64,000 nucleotides of DNA from Acidobacteriota bacterium (GCA_018269055.1 JAFDVI010000019.1:207595-271594); one strand, 5' to 3'. Positions 49,181 to 58,805 are shown, numbered from the stretch's first letter. Numbers and translations: made by a program. Notes: generated by a model from the sequence alone, not told the origin.

Positions 49181-50827
49181 ATGAACAAGAATCTTCGTAC
49201 TCGTGGAATCATCATCGCCGTTCTGACGGTTGGCTGTTTGATTATTCTGTTTGGTCCCTGGAACAAGCAAAAGGGCTATGCGCGTAGCGCAAACGATTTC
49301 TTCAAGCCTTCCAACCTGAAGCGGAACCTGTCGGAAAATATTCGACTTGGTCTTGATCTCAAAGGTGGAACGCATTTGGTGATGCAGGTTCAGGCTGATG
49401 AAGCGATTAAATACATCACCGATGGCGATGTGCAAAAGGGGAAAGACGAACTGAAGAAAGATGGGATTCAGTTCACCGATATCAAATCTCCGGCTCCAGG
49501 ATGGATTGTTGTTGAAAACCAGAACCCAGCCGATCAGGAAAAGATTCAATCGAAATTCTTTACCTTTATGCCGAGCGATGGTTGGGACGTCACAACCAGC
49601 AGTAATCCTTCTTCAGTAACGTTCAAACTCACCAATCGCTATGCCAACCAAATCCGCAAGGAAGCGACCGAACAAGCCAAGACAATTATCGAGCAGCGTA
49701 TTAATCAGTTCGGTGTGGCGGAACCAACCGTGCAGTTGCGCGGACGAGAAGAAGACCACCAAATTTTGCTTCAGATGCCGGGGGTAGACAATCCGGAGCG
49801 TGTGAAGGAATTGTTGAAGGTGACTGCGCGACTCGAAATTCGGCCTGCCGACGGCCAGAAGTATGATACGAAAGAACAGGCAGAGGCTGCGTTAGCCGGT
49901 AATACGAATAAAGAGGTTTTACCCTATCGGGAAAAGAAAGCTGATGGCACAAATGACACTGGTTGGTACATTGTTGATAAAGCCGCAGTGATCAATGGAA
50001 GTGACTTGCGTGAGGCCCGTGGTGTCCCGAATCAACAAGGATTTGGCTATTATGTGGGGTTTTCACTGAAACCGGGCGGAGCGGAAAAATTCGGCACCTG
50101 GACGGAAAACAACATTGGGAATTATCTGGCTGTCGTTTTGGAGAATGAAATTCGCAGCGTTGCGGTTGTCAGAAACAAAATCACTGACAGCGGCCAGATT
50201 GAAGGCAATTTCACGCAGCAGCAGGCTGAAGACCTTGGTTTAGTTTTGCGCTCCGGAGCATTGCCTGCCGGAATCACCTACATCGAAGAACGTACGGTTG
50301 GCCCTTCGCTTGGTGCCGACTCCATTCGGCAAGGAATTTTCGCGTCGGCGGTAGGGCTTGGATTGGTTATTGTGTTTATGCTCTTTTACTATCGGCTGTC
50401 TGGTGTGAACGCCGTTGTCGCTCTCGTCTTGAATCTAATCATTCTTCTTGCTGGTCTGGTGTTATTTAGCGCGACCTTGACCTTGCCTGGAATTGCCGGT
50501 GTGATTCTGTTGATTGGTATGGCTGTTGACTCAAATGTGCTGATTTTTGAGCGAATTCGCGAAGAACTCAAAGCGGGCAAGATTGTTTCCTCCGCGGTTG
50601 ACACTGGCTTTAACAAGGCTTTGGTGACTATCATTGATACTCACGTAACTACTATTGTCTCATCGGCCTTCCTCTACATTTTTGGCACCGGCCCAGTAAG
50701 AGGATTTGCGGTCACGCTGACGATAGGTTTGCTTGCAAACTTGTTTACGGCCGTTTATGTGTCACGCTCAATGTTCTTTTGGGTTTTGAGCCGCGGCGGG
50801 CGAAAAGTTGAAACGATAAGCATCTGA
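49181..50827 (+). CDS. secD: Protein translocase subunit SecD
   Basis: 548 residues from the ATG at 49181; an in-frame ATG at 49136 would add 15 residues with no ribosome site. Family motifs are IRLGLDLKGGTHLVMQV, the P1 domain with TKRNRVNQFG-like IEQRINQFGVAEPTVQLRG, and the six-helix part with VGPSLGADSIRQGIFASAVG, GMAVDSNVLIFERIREELK and FIFGTGPVRGFAVTLTIG-like sequence. Using proton flow it pulls exported proteins out of SecYEG. It precedes secF by 13 bases. Confidence 0.95.
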   Translation: MNKNLRTRGIIIAVLTVGCLIILFGPWNKQKGYARSANDFFKPSNLKRNLSENIRLGLDLKGGTHLVMQVQADEAIKYITDGDVQKGKDELKKDGIQFTDIKSPAPGWIVVENQNPADQEKIQSKFFTFMPSDGWDVTTSSNPSSVTFKLTNRYANQIRKEATEQAKTIIEQRINQFGVAEPTVQLRGREEDHQILLQMPGVDNPERVKELLKVTARLEIRPADGQKYDTKEQAEAALAGNTNKEVLPYREKKADGTNDTGWYIVDKAAVINGSDLREARGVPNQQGFGYYVGFSLKPGGAEKFGTWTENNIGNYLAVVLENEIRSVAVVRNKITDSGQIEGNFTQQQAEDLGLVLRSGALPAGITYIEERTVGPSLGADSIRQGIFASAVGLGLVIVFMLFYYRLSGVNAVVALVLNLIILLAGLVLFSATLTLPGIAGVILLIGMAVDSNVLIFERIREELKAGKIVSSAVDTGFNKALVTIIDTHVTTIVSSAFLYIFGTGPVRGFAVTLTIGLLANLFTAVYVSRSMFFWVLSRGGRKVETISI

Positions 50828-50840
50828 TATTGATAAAGTT

Positions 50841-52199
50841 ATGATCGAAATTTTTAAGCACGCAAATTACGATTTTCTGGGCAAAAAGTGGTTTTTTATT
50901 GGCCTGTCATGGCTTCTGATTTTGGCTGGTTTGGGTTCGATGTTTTACCGCGCCTTTGATGGCAAAGATCATACTCACCCATTCAATATGGGAGTTGATT
51001 TTTCCGGCGGAACGCTGGCTACGGTGAAGTTCAAAACCGCTCCCGATCCAAACAAACTGCGGCAAGCCTTGGAAAAGCAGGGAGTAGAAGGACCAAAAAT
51101 CATCATTCAACCTGTCACAGATGAAATCGGCCAGGCTCCCAAAAACGAGGTCTTGGTGCGGCTTCCCAACTTGAGTCAATCTGGGCAACCCGGTGCTAAC
51201 GCCAACGATGCCGATCTTGGAAAGCAAAAAATATTGGCCGCTTTGGCTACCTTTAATGATCCTTCAACACAAGGCAAAGTTGACATCAATACGATTGGCA
51301 GTGACAACCTAAAGTCCAGGTTGATTGAAAAAGCCAATTTGGATCAACAAAGCGCTGAAGAGGCTGCTCATGCGATTGTTGATTATCGTGAGAAGACTCG
51401 TGGCGGATTGGTTGGCGATATCAGTGAGGTAAAAAATATCAATGGTGTGCCACCTCAGATTAGTGGGGTTTTGGATAACGATTTCTTTGCGGGTTTTGCA
51501 TCGGTAAAAAGCGCCGAAGCGGTTAGTCCTCAAGTCGGCGCAGATTTGAGAAACAGTGCCATTGTCGTTACCTTTGTCTCTTGCTTGGCGATGCTTGCTT
51601 TTGTCGCATTTCGTTTTCGTTCATGGGGTTTTGGTATTGGGTCTGTAATTGCGGTCATTCACGACGTCTTTGTGACTCTCGGCATATTTTCGATAATGCA
51701 ATGGGAGATCAATCTGACTGTTGTTGCTGCGTTATTGACACTCGTTGGCTATTCGATGAACGATACAATCGTGATCTTTGATCGTATTCGTGAAATGATG
51801 AAGACGAAGAGACGAGAGGGATTGGATAAGCTTTCCAATGATGCGATTAATCAAACGCTGTCTCGCACGATTATTACTTCTGGGCTGACTTTTTTGACCG
51901 TTTGCGCCATGCTTATTTTTGGTGGCGAAGTGTTGCGAAGTTTTTCCTGGTGTCTGTTTATTGGTATTTTGATTGGCACATATTCTTCAATCTATATTGC
52001 TAGCCCATTTATGCTTTGGTGGGAAAACTGGAGAACACGGTCTCGCGCTATCAAATCGGGAAGTCCAGTGAATAATGTGTCTCCATCTTCCACCGATGAG
52101 GCAGTGGCGCCCTTGACCTCTAATGCAGTGACGCCGCAATTGCTGGCCGCAGCAGGAATCTCATCTGCGCCCAGAAAGGCAAGAAAAAAAGGGAAATAG
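50841..52199 (+). CDS. secF: Protein translocase subunit SecF
   Basis: 452 residues, longer than most SecF because of an insert of about 120 residues in the periplasmic part (about 70-220) and a Ser/Ala/Lys-rich tail. Hallmarks: MGVDFSGGTLATVKF, VSPQVGADLRNSAIVVTFVS, GYSMNDTIVIFDRIREMMK and TIITSGLTFLTVCAMLIFGG. It works with SecD in the inner membrane and is the last gene of the yajC-secD-secF set. Confidence 0.95.
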   Translation: MIEIFKHANYDFLGKKWFFIGLSWLLILAGLGSMFYRAFDGKDHTHPFNMGVDFSGGTLATVKFKTAPDPNKLRQALEKQGVEGPKIIIQPVTDEIGQAPKNEVLVRLPNLSQSGQPGANANDADLGKQKILAALATFNDPSTQGKVDINTIGSDNLKSRLIEKANLDQQSAEEAAHAIVDYREKTRGGLVGDISEVKNINGVPPQISGVLDNDFFAGFASVKSAEAVSPQVGADLRNSAIVVTFVSCLAMLAFVAFRFRSWGFGIGSVIAVIHDVFVTLGIFSIMQWEINLTVVAALLTLVGYSMNDTIVIFDRIREMMKTKRREGLDKLSNDAINQTLSRTIITSGLTFLTVCAMLIFGGEVLRSFSWCLFIGILIGTYSSIYIASPFMLWWENWRTRSRAIKSGSPVNNVSPSSTDEAVAPLTSNAVTPQLLAAAGISSAPRKARKKGK

Positions 52200-52722
52200 G
52201 TGGAAAAGCGCCTCAATTTTGAGACTCTATTTTTTGCTTAGAGTAGAATTTGCCTGCTAAATGCGGCAATTTGGTAAAACAAAATTAGGTGAGTGCCTTG
52301 ACGAACTAACAGGCCAAATAGTAAACTTCTGTTGTTGCTGGCCCGTCAAAATTCGAGGTAATCAAGGTTGTCACTATAAATCTGGGTGTTATTGTTAGCT
52401 TGCACTGAAGCAGGTATGGAACAATGGACACGACGCGGTTTTTTCCTAAGGACTGCTCTTGTTCGACATACCAGCCTAATGTTGTGTATTTCGTTAGGTA
52501 GAGTCACCTAAAAAGTGCAAGTTGGGGTTAGCAAGTTCGTTCGGTTCGAGGCAAATCGCTTCAATCAATAAGAAAAATTGTTACTGAGGTACTGTTTTCA
52601 TTGATTCAGGTCAATGATTTTGTTCGTTTGATCCAAAGCGAACAGGTTGTTGTGACCGGTAGAGGTTTCTTTTATCCGGTCGCTTGATCCGTCGGCATTG
52701 AAGTCAAGGGAGGCTATAGGCC
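52200..52722. other. Non-coding region between secF and the TonB gene
   Basis: 523 bases, A+T-rich, with no gene or recognised riboswitch. It holds small inverted repeats: CTCAATTTTGAG (52212-52223), TTAGGT/ACCTAA (52494-52511) and GACCGG/CCGGTC (52654-52681), the last just before the TonB start. The long leader may be the promoter region of the TonB/ExbBD genes. No clear sigma-70 boxes were assigned. Confidence 0.6.
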
Positions 52723-53481
52723 ATGTTCGACAACTTAGTTGAATCTACAAAGCATGGTAAAGAAAATGCGCGTACCGGCCGCTTTATGCTAATAACGTCA
52801 TTAATTTACGTTGTAGCATTGTTAGGTGTTGCGGTCGGCACAATTGTTTACATGAATCCGAATCTTGTGGATGCGCTTGATGTCCAATCAATGCTTGCAC
52901 CGCCACCACCGCCACCGGCGGCCCCACCACCGCAACAAACCGTTGTTGTAAAAAACATTCCTGAAGTCACTACTTTTATCCCGCCGACGAAGCCTCCCGA
53001 AAAAATTCCGGACCCAACAACTGTGCAGTCTAAACCGGTTGTATCTGCCGTCTCAACAGGGGTTCCTGGGGGGGTTCCTGGAGGAGTAATAGGCGGTGTT
53101 CCAGGTGGAGTTGTTGGCTCGAAGGGAGATGATGCGCCGCCGCCGCCGCCGCCGCCTGCGCCTAAGCCCACTCCTGAGCCTACTCCTGTTCCCAAAAAGA
53201 TAAATGTCTCTGGCGGTGTGTTGCAGGGCAGTGCCATCAGGAAACCTGCGCCTGTCTACCCACCAATTGCTAAAGCTGCGCGTGCGTCCGGTGCTGTTCA
53301 AGTCCAAGTGACAATTTCTGAAGATGGCCGTGTTATTGATGCACAGGTTGTCAGTGGCCATCCGCTGTTGAGAGATGCCGCACTACAGGCGGCCAGGCAA
53401 TGGGTTTTCAAACCGACTGAACTGTCGGGTGTCCCGGTGAAAGTGCAAGGGATTTTGACTTTTAACTTTACTCTACAATAA
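52723..53481 (+). CDS. TonB-family energy-transducing protein
   Basis: 252 residues. A cytoplasmic stretch, one membrane helix (FMLITSLIYVVALLGVAVG), then a long Pro-rich spacer (PPPPPPAAPPPQQ, PPPPPPPAPKPTPEPTPVPK) with a Gly/Val/Pro insert (GVPGGVPGGVIGGVPGGVVG), and finally the TonB C-terminal domain with RKPAPVYPPIAKAARASGAV, VTISEDGRVIDAQVVSGHPL and AARQWVFKPTELSGVPV. The domain touches TonB-dependent receptors and passes on the energy from ExbB/ExbD. It opens a group with exbB and two exbD genes. The N-terminal cytoplasmic part (about 20 residues) is longer than in E. coli TonB. Confidence 0.9.
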   Translation: MFDNLVESTKHGKENARTGRFMLITSLIYVVALLGVAVGTIVYMNPNLVDALDVQSMLAPPPPPPAAPPPQQTVVVKNIPEVTTFIPPTKPPEKIPDPTTVQSKPVVSAVSTGVPGGVPGGVIGGVPGGVVGSKGDDAPPPPPPPAPKPTPEPTPVPKKINVSGGVLQGSAIRKPAPVYPPIAKAARASGAVQVQVTISEDGRVIDAQVVSGHPLLRDAALQAARQWVFKPTELSGVPVKVQGILTFNFTLQ

Positions 53482-53712
53482 CCAAGGCTGATTTGCGTTT
53501 CGCAATTGGACTTTATTGTTTTGTGCATGTGTAGCTCTTTGTAAGGAACTTCCTTCACTAAAAGGGAGTCTTAGCAAGCAGTAGCAAGACCTGTTCAGGT
53601 ATCAAAGCCATAATTTAAGCGGTAATGCCTGTGGCCAAATTTAGGCTTTCAGGTAATGGCTATGATTTCAATTCAATATTTAAGCAACCACTAATTGGAG
53701 GATTTCTACATC

Positions 53713-54465
53713 ATGATGATTTTGCTTAGCCAAGTTTGGTTGGCAGTCAATTTGTTTGCTTTCGCATTAGCTGAAGGGGGAGAAGCTCAGGCCTTCGACT
53801 TTTCACTAATGGGAATGCTTCGCAACATGGGACCTGTTGCGCTTGGAGTGGTAGTTGTGCTGTTGATCATGTCAATCTGGTCAATTGCCATCATGGTTGA
53901 GAGGTATTTGACTTTCAGCGCTGCCAAAAATCAATCGCGCGAATTTGCTCAAAAAGTCGCCCAATCATTGAAAAGTCAGAAAATTGACGAAGCAATCAGT
54001 CTTTCAGACAAGTACAAGAAAAGCCATCTTGCGATGGTGGTAAACGCCGGGTTGCAAGAGTTTCGTGCTCATCAGCTTTCAAGTGACATTTCGGGTGAGA
54101 TTGTTGATTCGTCCAAACGAGCTTTGCAGCGCGCTTCCGCAATCAAAATTGCGGAGTTTAAGCGTGGCCTTTCTGGTCTGGCTACGATTGGCTCTACCGC
54201 GCCTTTCGTGGGACTGTTTGGCACGGTTTTCGGAATTATCAATGCTTTCCAGGGAATGCGTAGTGCGGAGTCTGCCGGTATTTCTGCGGTAGCAGGTGGA
54301 ATCGCGGAAGCTCTCTTTACCACGGCTTTCGGATTGCTCGTTGCGGTTCCGGCAGTTTGGCTGTTCAACTACTTCACAAGCAAGGTGGATAACTTTGTCG
54401 TGGAAATGGATAACTCGTCTGCGGAGTTAATTGATTACTTCTTGAAGCAACGTGGCAAGAAATAG
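53713..54465 (+). CDS. ExbB/TolQ-family proton channel protein
   Basis: 250 residues from the ATG at 53713, 12 bases after GGAGG. Three membrane helices are visible (about 25-50, 140-165 and 185-210). The family motif region is GLATIGSTAPFVGLFGTVFG and GIAEALFTTAFGLLVAVPAVWLFNY. With ExbD it forms the inner-membrane motor that energises TonB (or the Tol/MotA-like systems). A TonB gene upstream makes the Exb role most likely. Confidence 0.92.
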   Translation: MMILLSQVWLAVNLFAFALAEGGEAQAFDFSLMGMLRNMGPVALGVVVVLLIMSIWSIAIMVERYLTFSAAKNQSREFAQKVAQSLKSQKIDEAISLSDKYKKSHLAMVVNAGLQEFRAHQLSSDISGEIVDSSKRALQRASAIKIAEFKRGLSGLATIGSTAPFVGLFGTVFGIINAFQGMRSAESAGISAVAGGIAEALFTTAFGLLVAVPAVWLFNYFTSKVDNFVVEMDNSSAELIDYFLKQRGKK

Positions 54466-54620
54466 TTAATTCCTGGAAAAATAAACCGAATCCTTCAATT
54501 GCTGCGACAAGCTAAATTCGGGTTGGGATACTCTCAGCCCGCATTTAGCTGGCGTGTTGCATCGAGAATTGCAGACAAAAATTGTTGCAATTAGAAGTAG
54601 AGAGATAAGGAGAACGTATT

Positions 54621-55058
54621 ATGGGCATGAGTTCTGGCGGCGGTGGTGGCCTTCAATCAGAGATCAATGTCACACCGATGGTAGATATTATGCTTGTCTT
54701 GTTGATCATTTTTATGGTCGTTACCCCTTTATTGCAGTCTGGTGTGACTGTTGTGTTGCCCAGAGGGAAAAGCCCAGATGAGGATGGTAACATTACCAAA
54801 GACAGTGCAGTGGTTGTATCAATACCGAGTGATGGTATTTACTATTTAGGTCGTGATCAGGTCAGAAAAGAAAATCTGGTCGAAAAGATTACTAACAGAT
54901 TTAATGGCATGAAACCTGGTGACGAGAAAATTGTTTACATCAAGGCAAGCAATTTTGTTCAATATGGGGACGTTGTTTACTTGATTAACATGATTCGCGA
55001 GGCAGGATTTGAAAAGATTGGCCTTGTTTCAGAAAAGAAGAAGGCTAACGAAGAATAG
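54621..55058 (+). CDS. ExbD/TolR-family protein, first copy
   Basis: 145 residues. A short N-terminus with INVTPMVDIMLVLLIIFMVV gives the single membrane helix and the Asp used in proton transfer; a small periplasmic domain follows (VVSIPSDGIYYLGRDQVRKE, FVQYGDVVYLINMIREAGF). It is the partner of the ExbB protein upstream; a second copy follows after 34 bases. The N-terminal Gly-rich stretch (SSGGGGGL) is usual for TolR/ExbD in these bacteria. Confidence 0.92.
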   Translation: MGMSSGGGGGLQSEINVTPMVDIMLVLLIIFMVVTPLLQSGVTVVLPRGKSPDEDGNITKDSAVVVSIPSDGIYYLGRDQVRKENLVEKITNRFNGMKPGDEKIVYIKASNFVQYGDVVYLINMIREAGFEKIGLVSEKKKANEE

Positions 55059-55092
55059 GCTTGAACTTTGATTTTTAGTAAGGAGAATTGCA

Positions 55093-55536
55093 ATGGAACC
55101 GACTGAGGGCGGGCACGGTAAAAGTAATGATGCCGTTCCTTACATAAACGTAACACCGCTAATTGACGTTTTGCTGGTGTTGCTGATTATCTTCATGGTC
55201 ATCAGCCCCCAAAAGCCGCACCGTTTTGAAGCGAAGATACCGGAGAAACCGCCTGAAAATCAGCCGGATGTCCCTCCTGATCCGTTAAGCTTGTTGGTCA
55301 CTGTTCCACAGCAGGGTATAAGTGGATATAAGTTGAATACTGAAGAGTTAAAAGACCTCAATGCCTTGCAGGATCGCCTTTTCAGTGCGCTTAATGGTCG
55401 TCCACAAGATCGTAAAGCTGTGTTTATCAAAGCACCGTCTTCGACTCGTTATGGTGAGGTCGTGAAGGTCATTGATGTTGTCAAACAGGCAGGTGGGCAA
55501 CCTATCGGATTACAAATAGAAGGACTTGACCAATAG
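55093..55536 (+). CDS. ExbD/TolR-family protein, second copy
   Basis: 147 residues. Membrane helix with the Asp of INVTPLIDVLLVLLIIFMVI, then a periplasmic domain (AVFIKAPSSTRYGEVVKVID, GGQPIGLQIEGL). It differs much from the first copy in the middle part (FEAKIPEKPPENQPDVPPDP is Pro-rich), so the two are not a recent duplication. Paired ExbD genes with one ExbB are common in Acidobacteriota and may form mixed motors. Followed by the TPR lipoprotein gene. Confidence 0.92.
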   Translation: MEPTEGGHGKSNDAVPYINVTPLIDVLLVLLIIFMVISPQKPHRFEAKIPEKPPENQPDVPPDPLSLLVTVPQQGISGYKLNTEELKDLNALQDRLFSALNGRPQDRKAVFIKAPSSTRYGEVVKVIDVVKQAGGQPIGLQIEGLDQ

Positions 55537-55700
55537 GCCCTGTAATACGGCTTGTTTACGGTAACAGTCAGGCTAATTGTAAAGAGAATTGTTTGAAATC
55601 TGGTATGACTTCTACAATGCTGAGAATTGACCTGCTTGGTTGATTTTCGCAATTGCGATTTGGAAGGTAAAATTTTTTGCAGGGAGAATTCCTAAACATC

Positions 55701-56549
55701 ATGAGAGTTTCCCGTCATTTTTCTAGAGCGGCAATTGTTCTGGCTCTTATATTTGTTGCAACGCTGGGTTCAGGTTGCGAATATGCTAAAAAAGTAATCG
55801 CCAAAGATAAGTTGAATCAGGGGGCGATTTCTTATAATCAGGGGCGTACAAAAGAGGCGCAGCAGTATTTTAGAGACTCACTGAAATGGGACGATAAAAA
55901 TGCTATTGCTCACCTGTTTTACGGTGCAACCTTGGTGAAGGATTATAAGAACATTGAAGGCCCTGATAAAACTAGAATTGCAAATGAGGCATTAGATACC
56001 TACAAAAAGGCGCTTGAGTTGACGACTAATAATTGTCGCAATCGCGATAATGCCATAAGTTATATTGCAAGCATCTATGAAGACTTGGAAGACAGGGATC
56101 AATGGCGAGAGTGGGTTTTGAAACGTGCCGAGACCGATTGTGCAAGTAAAGACGTCCGGGCAACGACTTACTACACCGTCGCCGTTAAGTATTGGGAATG
56201 CGCTAAGTTTCAAACTGACAGGTATCAGGACAAAGCGGCTCAGGATCCCTTCCATTACCGTAATATGGACTATGCGGCTGCTTTACCGGATAAACAAAAA
56301 GCTGAAGAGTGCGTTGCAAAAGGGCTGGAATTCATAGAAAAAGCTCTGCAAGAAGATCCTGAATACGTGGATGCAATGTACTACAAGAGCCTGCTTTATC
56401 GTCAGAAACAAATGCTTACGAAAGAAGAAGCAAAGCGTAAAGAACTGGATGCGGCTGCCAAGAAGATTTCTGATGAAGCAACTGCTTTGCAGAAGAAAAT
56501 TGATGCTGCCAAAAAACAGGAAGAGCAGAGCAGTAAGCCAAATGGATGA
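55701..56549 (+). CDS. TPR-repeat lipoprotein
   Basis: 282 residues from the ATG at 55701. A lipoprotein signal ends LGSGC (Cys at about residue 26). The rest is helical with several TPR-like helices (GAISYNQGRTKEAQQYFRDS, HLFYGATLVKDYKN, TYKKALELTTNN, EDPEYVDAMYYKSLLYRQ) and ends in a Lys/Gln-rich coiled coil. It is the last gene after TonB/ExbB/ExbD and may scaffold an envelope complex. No enzyme motif is seen; a terminator follows. Confidence 0.85.
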   Translation: MRVSRHFSRAAIVLALIFVATLGSGCEYAKKVIAKDKLNQGAISYNQGRTKEAQQYFRDSLKWDDKNAIAHLFYGATLVKDYKNIEGPDKTRIANEALDTYKKALELTTNNCRNRDNAISYIASIYEDLEDRDQWREWVLKRAETDCASKDVRATTYYTVAVKYWECAKFQTDRYQDKAAQDPFHYRNMDYAAALPDKQKAEECVAKGLEFIEKALQEDPEYVDAMYYKSLLYRQKQMLTKEEAKRKELDAAAKKISDEATALQKKIDAAKKQEEQSSKPNG

Positions 56550-56582
56550 GCTTCGCTACTGATCTTGTTAAAACTGGAAATC

Positions 56583-56624
56583 TTAAGCAGCCAGCGCTTA
56601 TCAGAAGTTCTGGCTGCTTTCATT
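56583..56624 (+). terminator. Terminator after the TPR lipoprotein gene
   Basis: 10-bp stem AAGCAGCCAG (56585-56594) with CTGGCTGCTT (56610-56619), followed by TCATTT. It ends the TonB/ExbB/ExbD group. Confidence 0.8.
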
Positions 56625-56669
56625 TATGGAGCCTGTGATTTATCAAAAAGATCGGATTGCTTGTGAACT

Positions 56670-57824
56670 ATGGAAAATGACTCCATCAATGTTCTTTTGA
56701 TCGAGGACGATCCGGCCGCAGCAGAAATTGTGAAGGCTTTGATCGGTCAAAAAGATTCGCAATATCGTTTGGAATGGGTTGGGAATTTGCGAGATGGTTT
56801 GGAGCGTTTGGGGCGTCACGGAATAGATTTAGTCTTGTTGGATTTTGGTCTCCCTGATAGTGAAGGCTTACAAACCTTTTTGAGAACCCAGCAGCACTCA
56901 CCAGCCGTGGCGATTATTCCATTGACAGGCACCGGTGATGAATCTTTGGCCATCCGCGCGATCCAGTTCGGGGCACAGGATTATCTTTTCAAAGCCTCGA
57001 TCAATGGTCAGTTGTTAACACGAGCAATCAGATATGCCGTGGAGCGGAAACGCGGCGAAGAAGCTTTGCGTCAGGCCCGTGATGAACTGGAGATAAGGGT
57101 CCGCGAGCGCACCTCTGAATTATCCAAAACCAACGCCCAGCTACTTGAACAAATCGCGGAGCGACGCCGAGCGGAAAAAGAATTGCGACGACTTTCAAAT
57201 CGGTTGGTCGAAGTTCAGGAGAGTGAGCGAAGAAATATCGCACGCGAACTACACGATGAAATTGGGCAATTGCTAACGGGGCTGAAATTGGTAATTGAAA
57301 TGGCTTCGCGGTTGCCCTCAGACCAGTTGCTTGACCAACGCTTGCAAGCTCAATCCATGGTCAACGAGTTGATTGGACGCGTGCGAGATCTGTCACTCGA
57401 TTTGCGTCCCGCAATGCTGGATGATCTTGGGTTGTTGCATGCGCTCCTTTGGCATTTTGAGCGATATACATCCCAAACTGCGATACGAGTTTCGTTTTCA
57501 CATACTGGTGTCGAAGGGCATAGGCTAAGATCAGAAATAGAAACAGCCGCGTATAGAATTGTTCAGGAGGCATTGACGAATGTTGCGCGGCACGCTGGTG
57601 TCAGCGAAGTGAAAGTCAATGTATCGGCAGATGCAGAAAATCTTAGTTTGCAAATCTCTGACGCGGGAAAAGGATTTCAAGTTTTGTCGGCGATTGAATC
57701 AGGAGGTTCAAGTGGGCTGACCGGGATGAGAGAAAGAGCGAATTTGTTGGGAGGAAAGTTGACGATTGAATCAACGGCGGAGGTCGGAACAGTCGTCATG
57801 GCAATCCTGCCCTTGGTGGAGTAG
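56670..57824 (+). CDS. Receiver-histidine kinase hybrid (NarX/DegS-like HisKA_3)
   Basis: 384 residues with no membrane segment, so soluble. An N-terminal receiver (1-125) has EDD and Asp58 in LVLLDFGLP, a Thr/Lys region (PLTGTGDESL, DYLFKAS), then a coiled coil (125-185), a HisKA_3 phosphorylation site His195 in RNIARELHDEIGQLLTGL and an ATPase domain (AYRIVQEALTNVARHAG, GLTGMRERANLLGG). It would be controlled through its receiver by another kinase and in turn phosphorylate the LuxR-type regulator encoded 53 bases downstream. Such reversed order (receiver first) is typical of cytosolic relay kinases. Confidence 0.9.
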   Translation: MENDSINVLLIEDDPAAAEIVKALIGQKDSQYRLEWVGNLRDGLERLGRHGIDLVLLDFGLPDSEGLQTFLRTQQHSPAVAIIPLTGTGDESLAIRAIQFGAQDYLFKASINGQLLTRAIRYAVERKRGEEALRQARDELEIRVRERTSELSKTNAQLLEQIAERRRAEKELRRLSNRLVEVQESERRNIARELHDEIGQLLTGLKLVIEMASRLPSDQLLDQRLQAQSMVNELIGRVRDLSLDLRPAMLDDLGLLHALLWHFERYTSQTAIRVSFSHTGVEGHRLRSEIETAAYRIVQEALTNVARHAGVSEVKVNVSADAENLSLQISDAGKGFQVLSAIESGGSSGLTGMRERANLLGGKLTIESTAEVGTVVMAILPLVE

Positions 57825-57877
57825 TTTGTAGCTCGCCTGAGAAAGCAAACTGTTGAAAGGGTGAAAGGAGTGGATCT

Positions 57878-58528
57878 ATGCCAAACATTTTGCTCGCCGA
57901 TGATCACAACATAATGCGTCAAGGGTTGAGGGCATTGCTGCAAAGCGAGCCTCATTTTCGACTCGTAGGAGAAGCGAGTGACGGCATTGAAGCGGTGCGG
58001 TTGGCTGAACGATTGAAACCAGATGTACTGATCACCGACCTGATGATGCCAGGATTGACCGGATTGGAAGTCACTCGCCAAGTGACAAAAATCTTGCCAC
58101 AGATTCGCGTCATTATTCTTTCAATGTATACGAATGATGCCTATGTTTTGGAAGCTCTCAAGAATGGAGCGCTTGGATATGTCCTTAAAGATTCTCAAGC
58201 CTCTGATTTGATTCAGGCGGTGAAAGAAGTTCTTGCCGGTAATCGCTACCTCAGCCCGCCACTTTCCGAACGTGCCTTGGAGCTTTATCTCAGAAAAGTA
58301 GAATCGGTTCCCGATGATCCGTATGAGTTATTGACCACCAGAGAGCGGGAAGTTCTTCAACTTGTGGCCGAAGGGCGTACAAGTGCCGAAATTGCCAATC
58401 GGTTATTTATCAGCCCACGAACCGCTGAAGGCCATCGCGCAAATCTGATGCGAAAGCTTGGCTTGCAAAATAATGCTGACCTGATTCGATTTGCTCTCAA
58501 ACGAGGCATCCTTCCACTAGATAATTGA
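57878..58528 (+). CDS. NarL/LuxR-family response regulator
   Basis: 216 residues. Receiver with ADDH near the start, phosphoacceptor Asp54 in VLITDLMMPGLTG and the Lys in GYVLKDSQAS; LuxR helix-turn-helix at the C-terminus (LTTREREVLQLVAEGRTSAE, RLFISPRTAEGHRANLMRKL). It is paired with the kinase just upstream. A 7-2-7-type inverted heptamer lies 80 bases after the gene and may be one of its targets. Confidence 0.93.
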   Translation: MPNILLADDHNIMRQGLRALLQSEPHFRLVGEASDGIEAVRLAERLKPDVLITDLMMPGLTGLEVTRQVTKILPQIRVIILSMYTNDAYVLEALKNGALGYVLKDSQASDLIQAVKEVLAGNRYLSPPLSERALELYLRKVESVPDDPYELLTTREREVLQLVAEGRTSAEIANRLFISPRTAEGHRANLMRKLGLQNNADLIRFALKRGILPLDN

Positions 58529-58603
58529 CCGCAAACCAATTGCGCGAATGAAACATACGCCGGGGCCTTGGATGAATCATGTTTCGGCTTTGTTTGTATG
58601 AAA

Positions 58604-58620
58604 ACACGTAGTTCTACGGA
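58604..58620. promoter_or_regulatory. Inverted heptamer resembling a NarL-type binding site
   Basis: CACGTAG-TT-CTACGGA: CGTAG and CTACG arms separated by 2 bases, the 7-2-7 layout of NarL-family sites. It lies 80 bases after the response regulator stop. The target promoter is not defined. Confidence 0.4.
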
Positions 58621-58805
58621 TGGATTGTTCACAAAATGAGGCTTATTTTGCCTGTGATAGTAGAGGTTGGTTTGTACGATTCTCTCAAGTTTGTGATTGA
58701 ACTTAGGTGGTCATCACCGATTCAATATAGGTCGAGTGCTTTTGAAAGCACTGATCGGTTTCTGTTAAGAGGCAAGGATTTATCTGAAATGCTCGCCTCT
58801 ACAGC

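Noticed and set aside
52200..52722. Riboswitch or tRNA upstream of the TonB gene
   Set aside because: No conserved motifs (cobalamin, c-di-GMP, TPP, tRNA arms) could be found; only small hairpins.
53053..53361. Minus-strand Arg/Pro-rich open frame
   Set aside because: Shadow of the Pro-rich spacer of the TonB gene.
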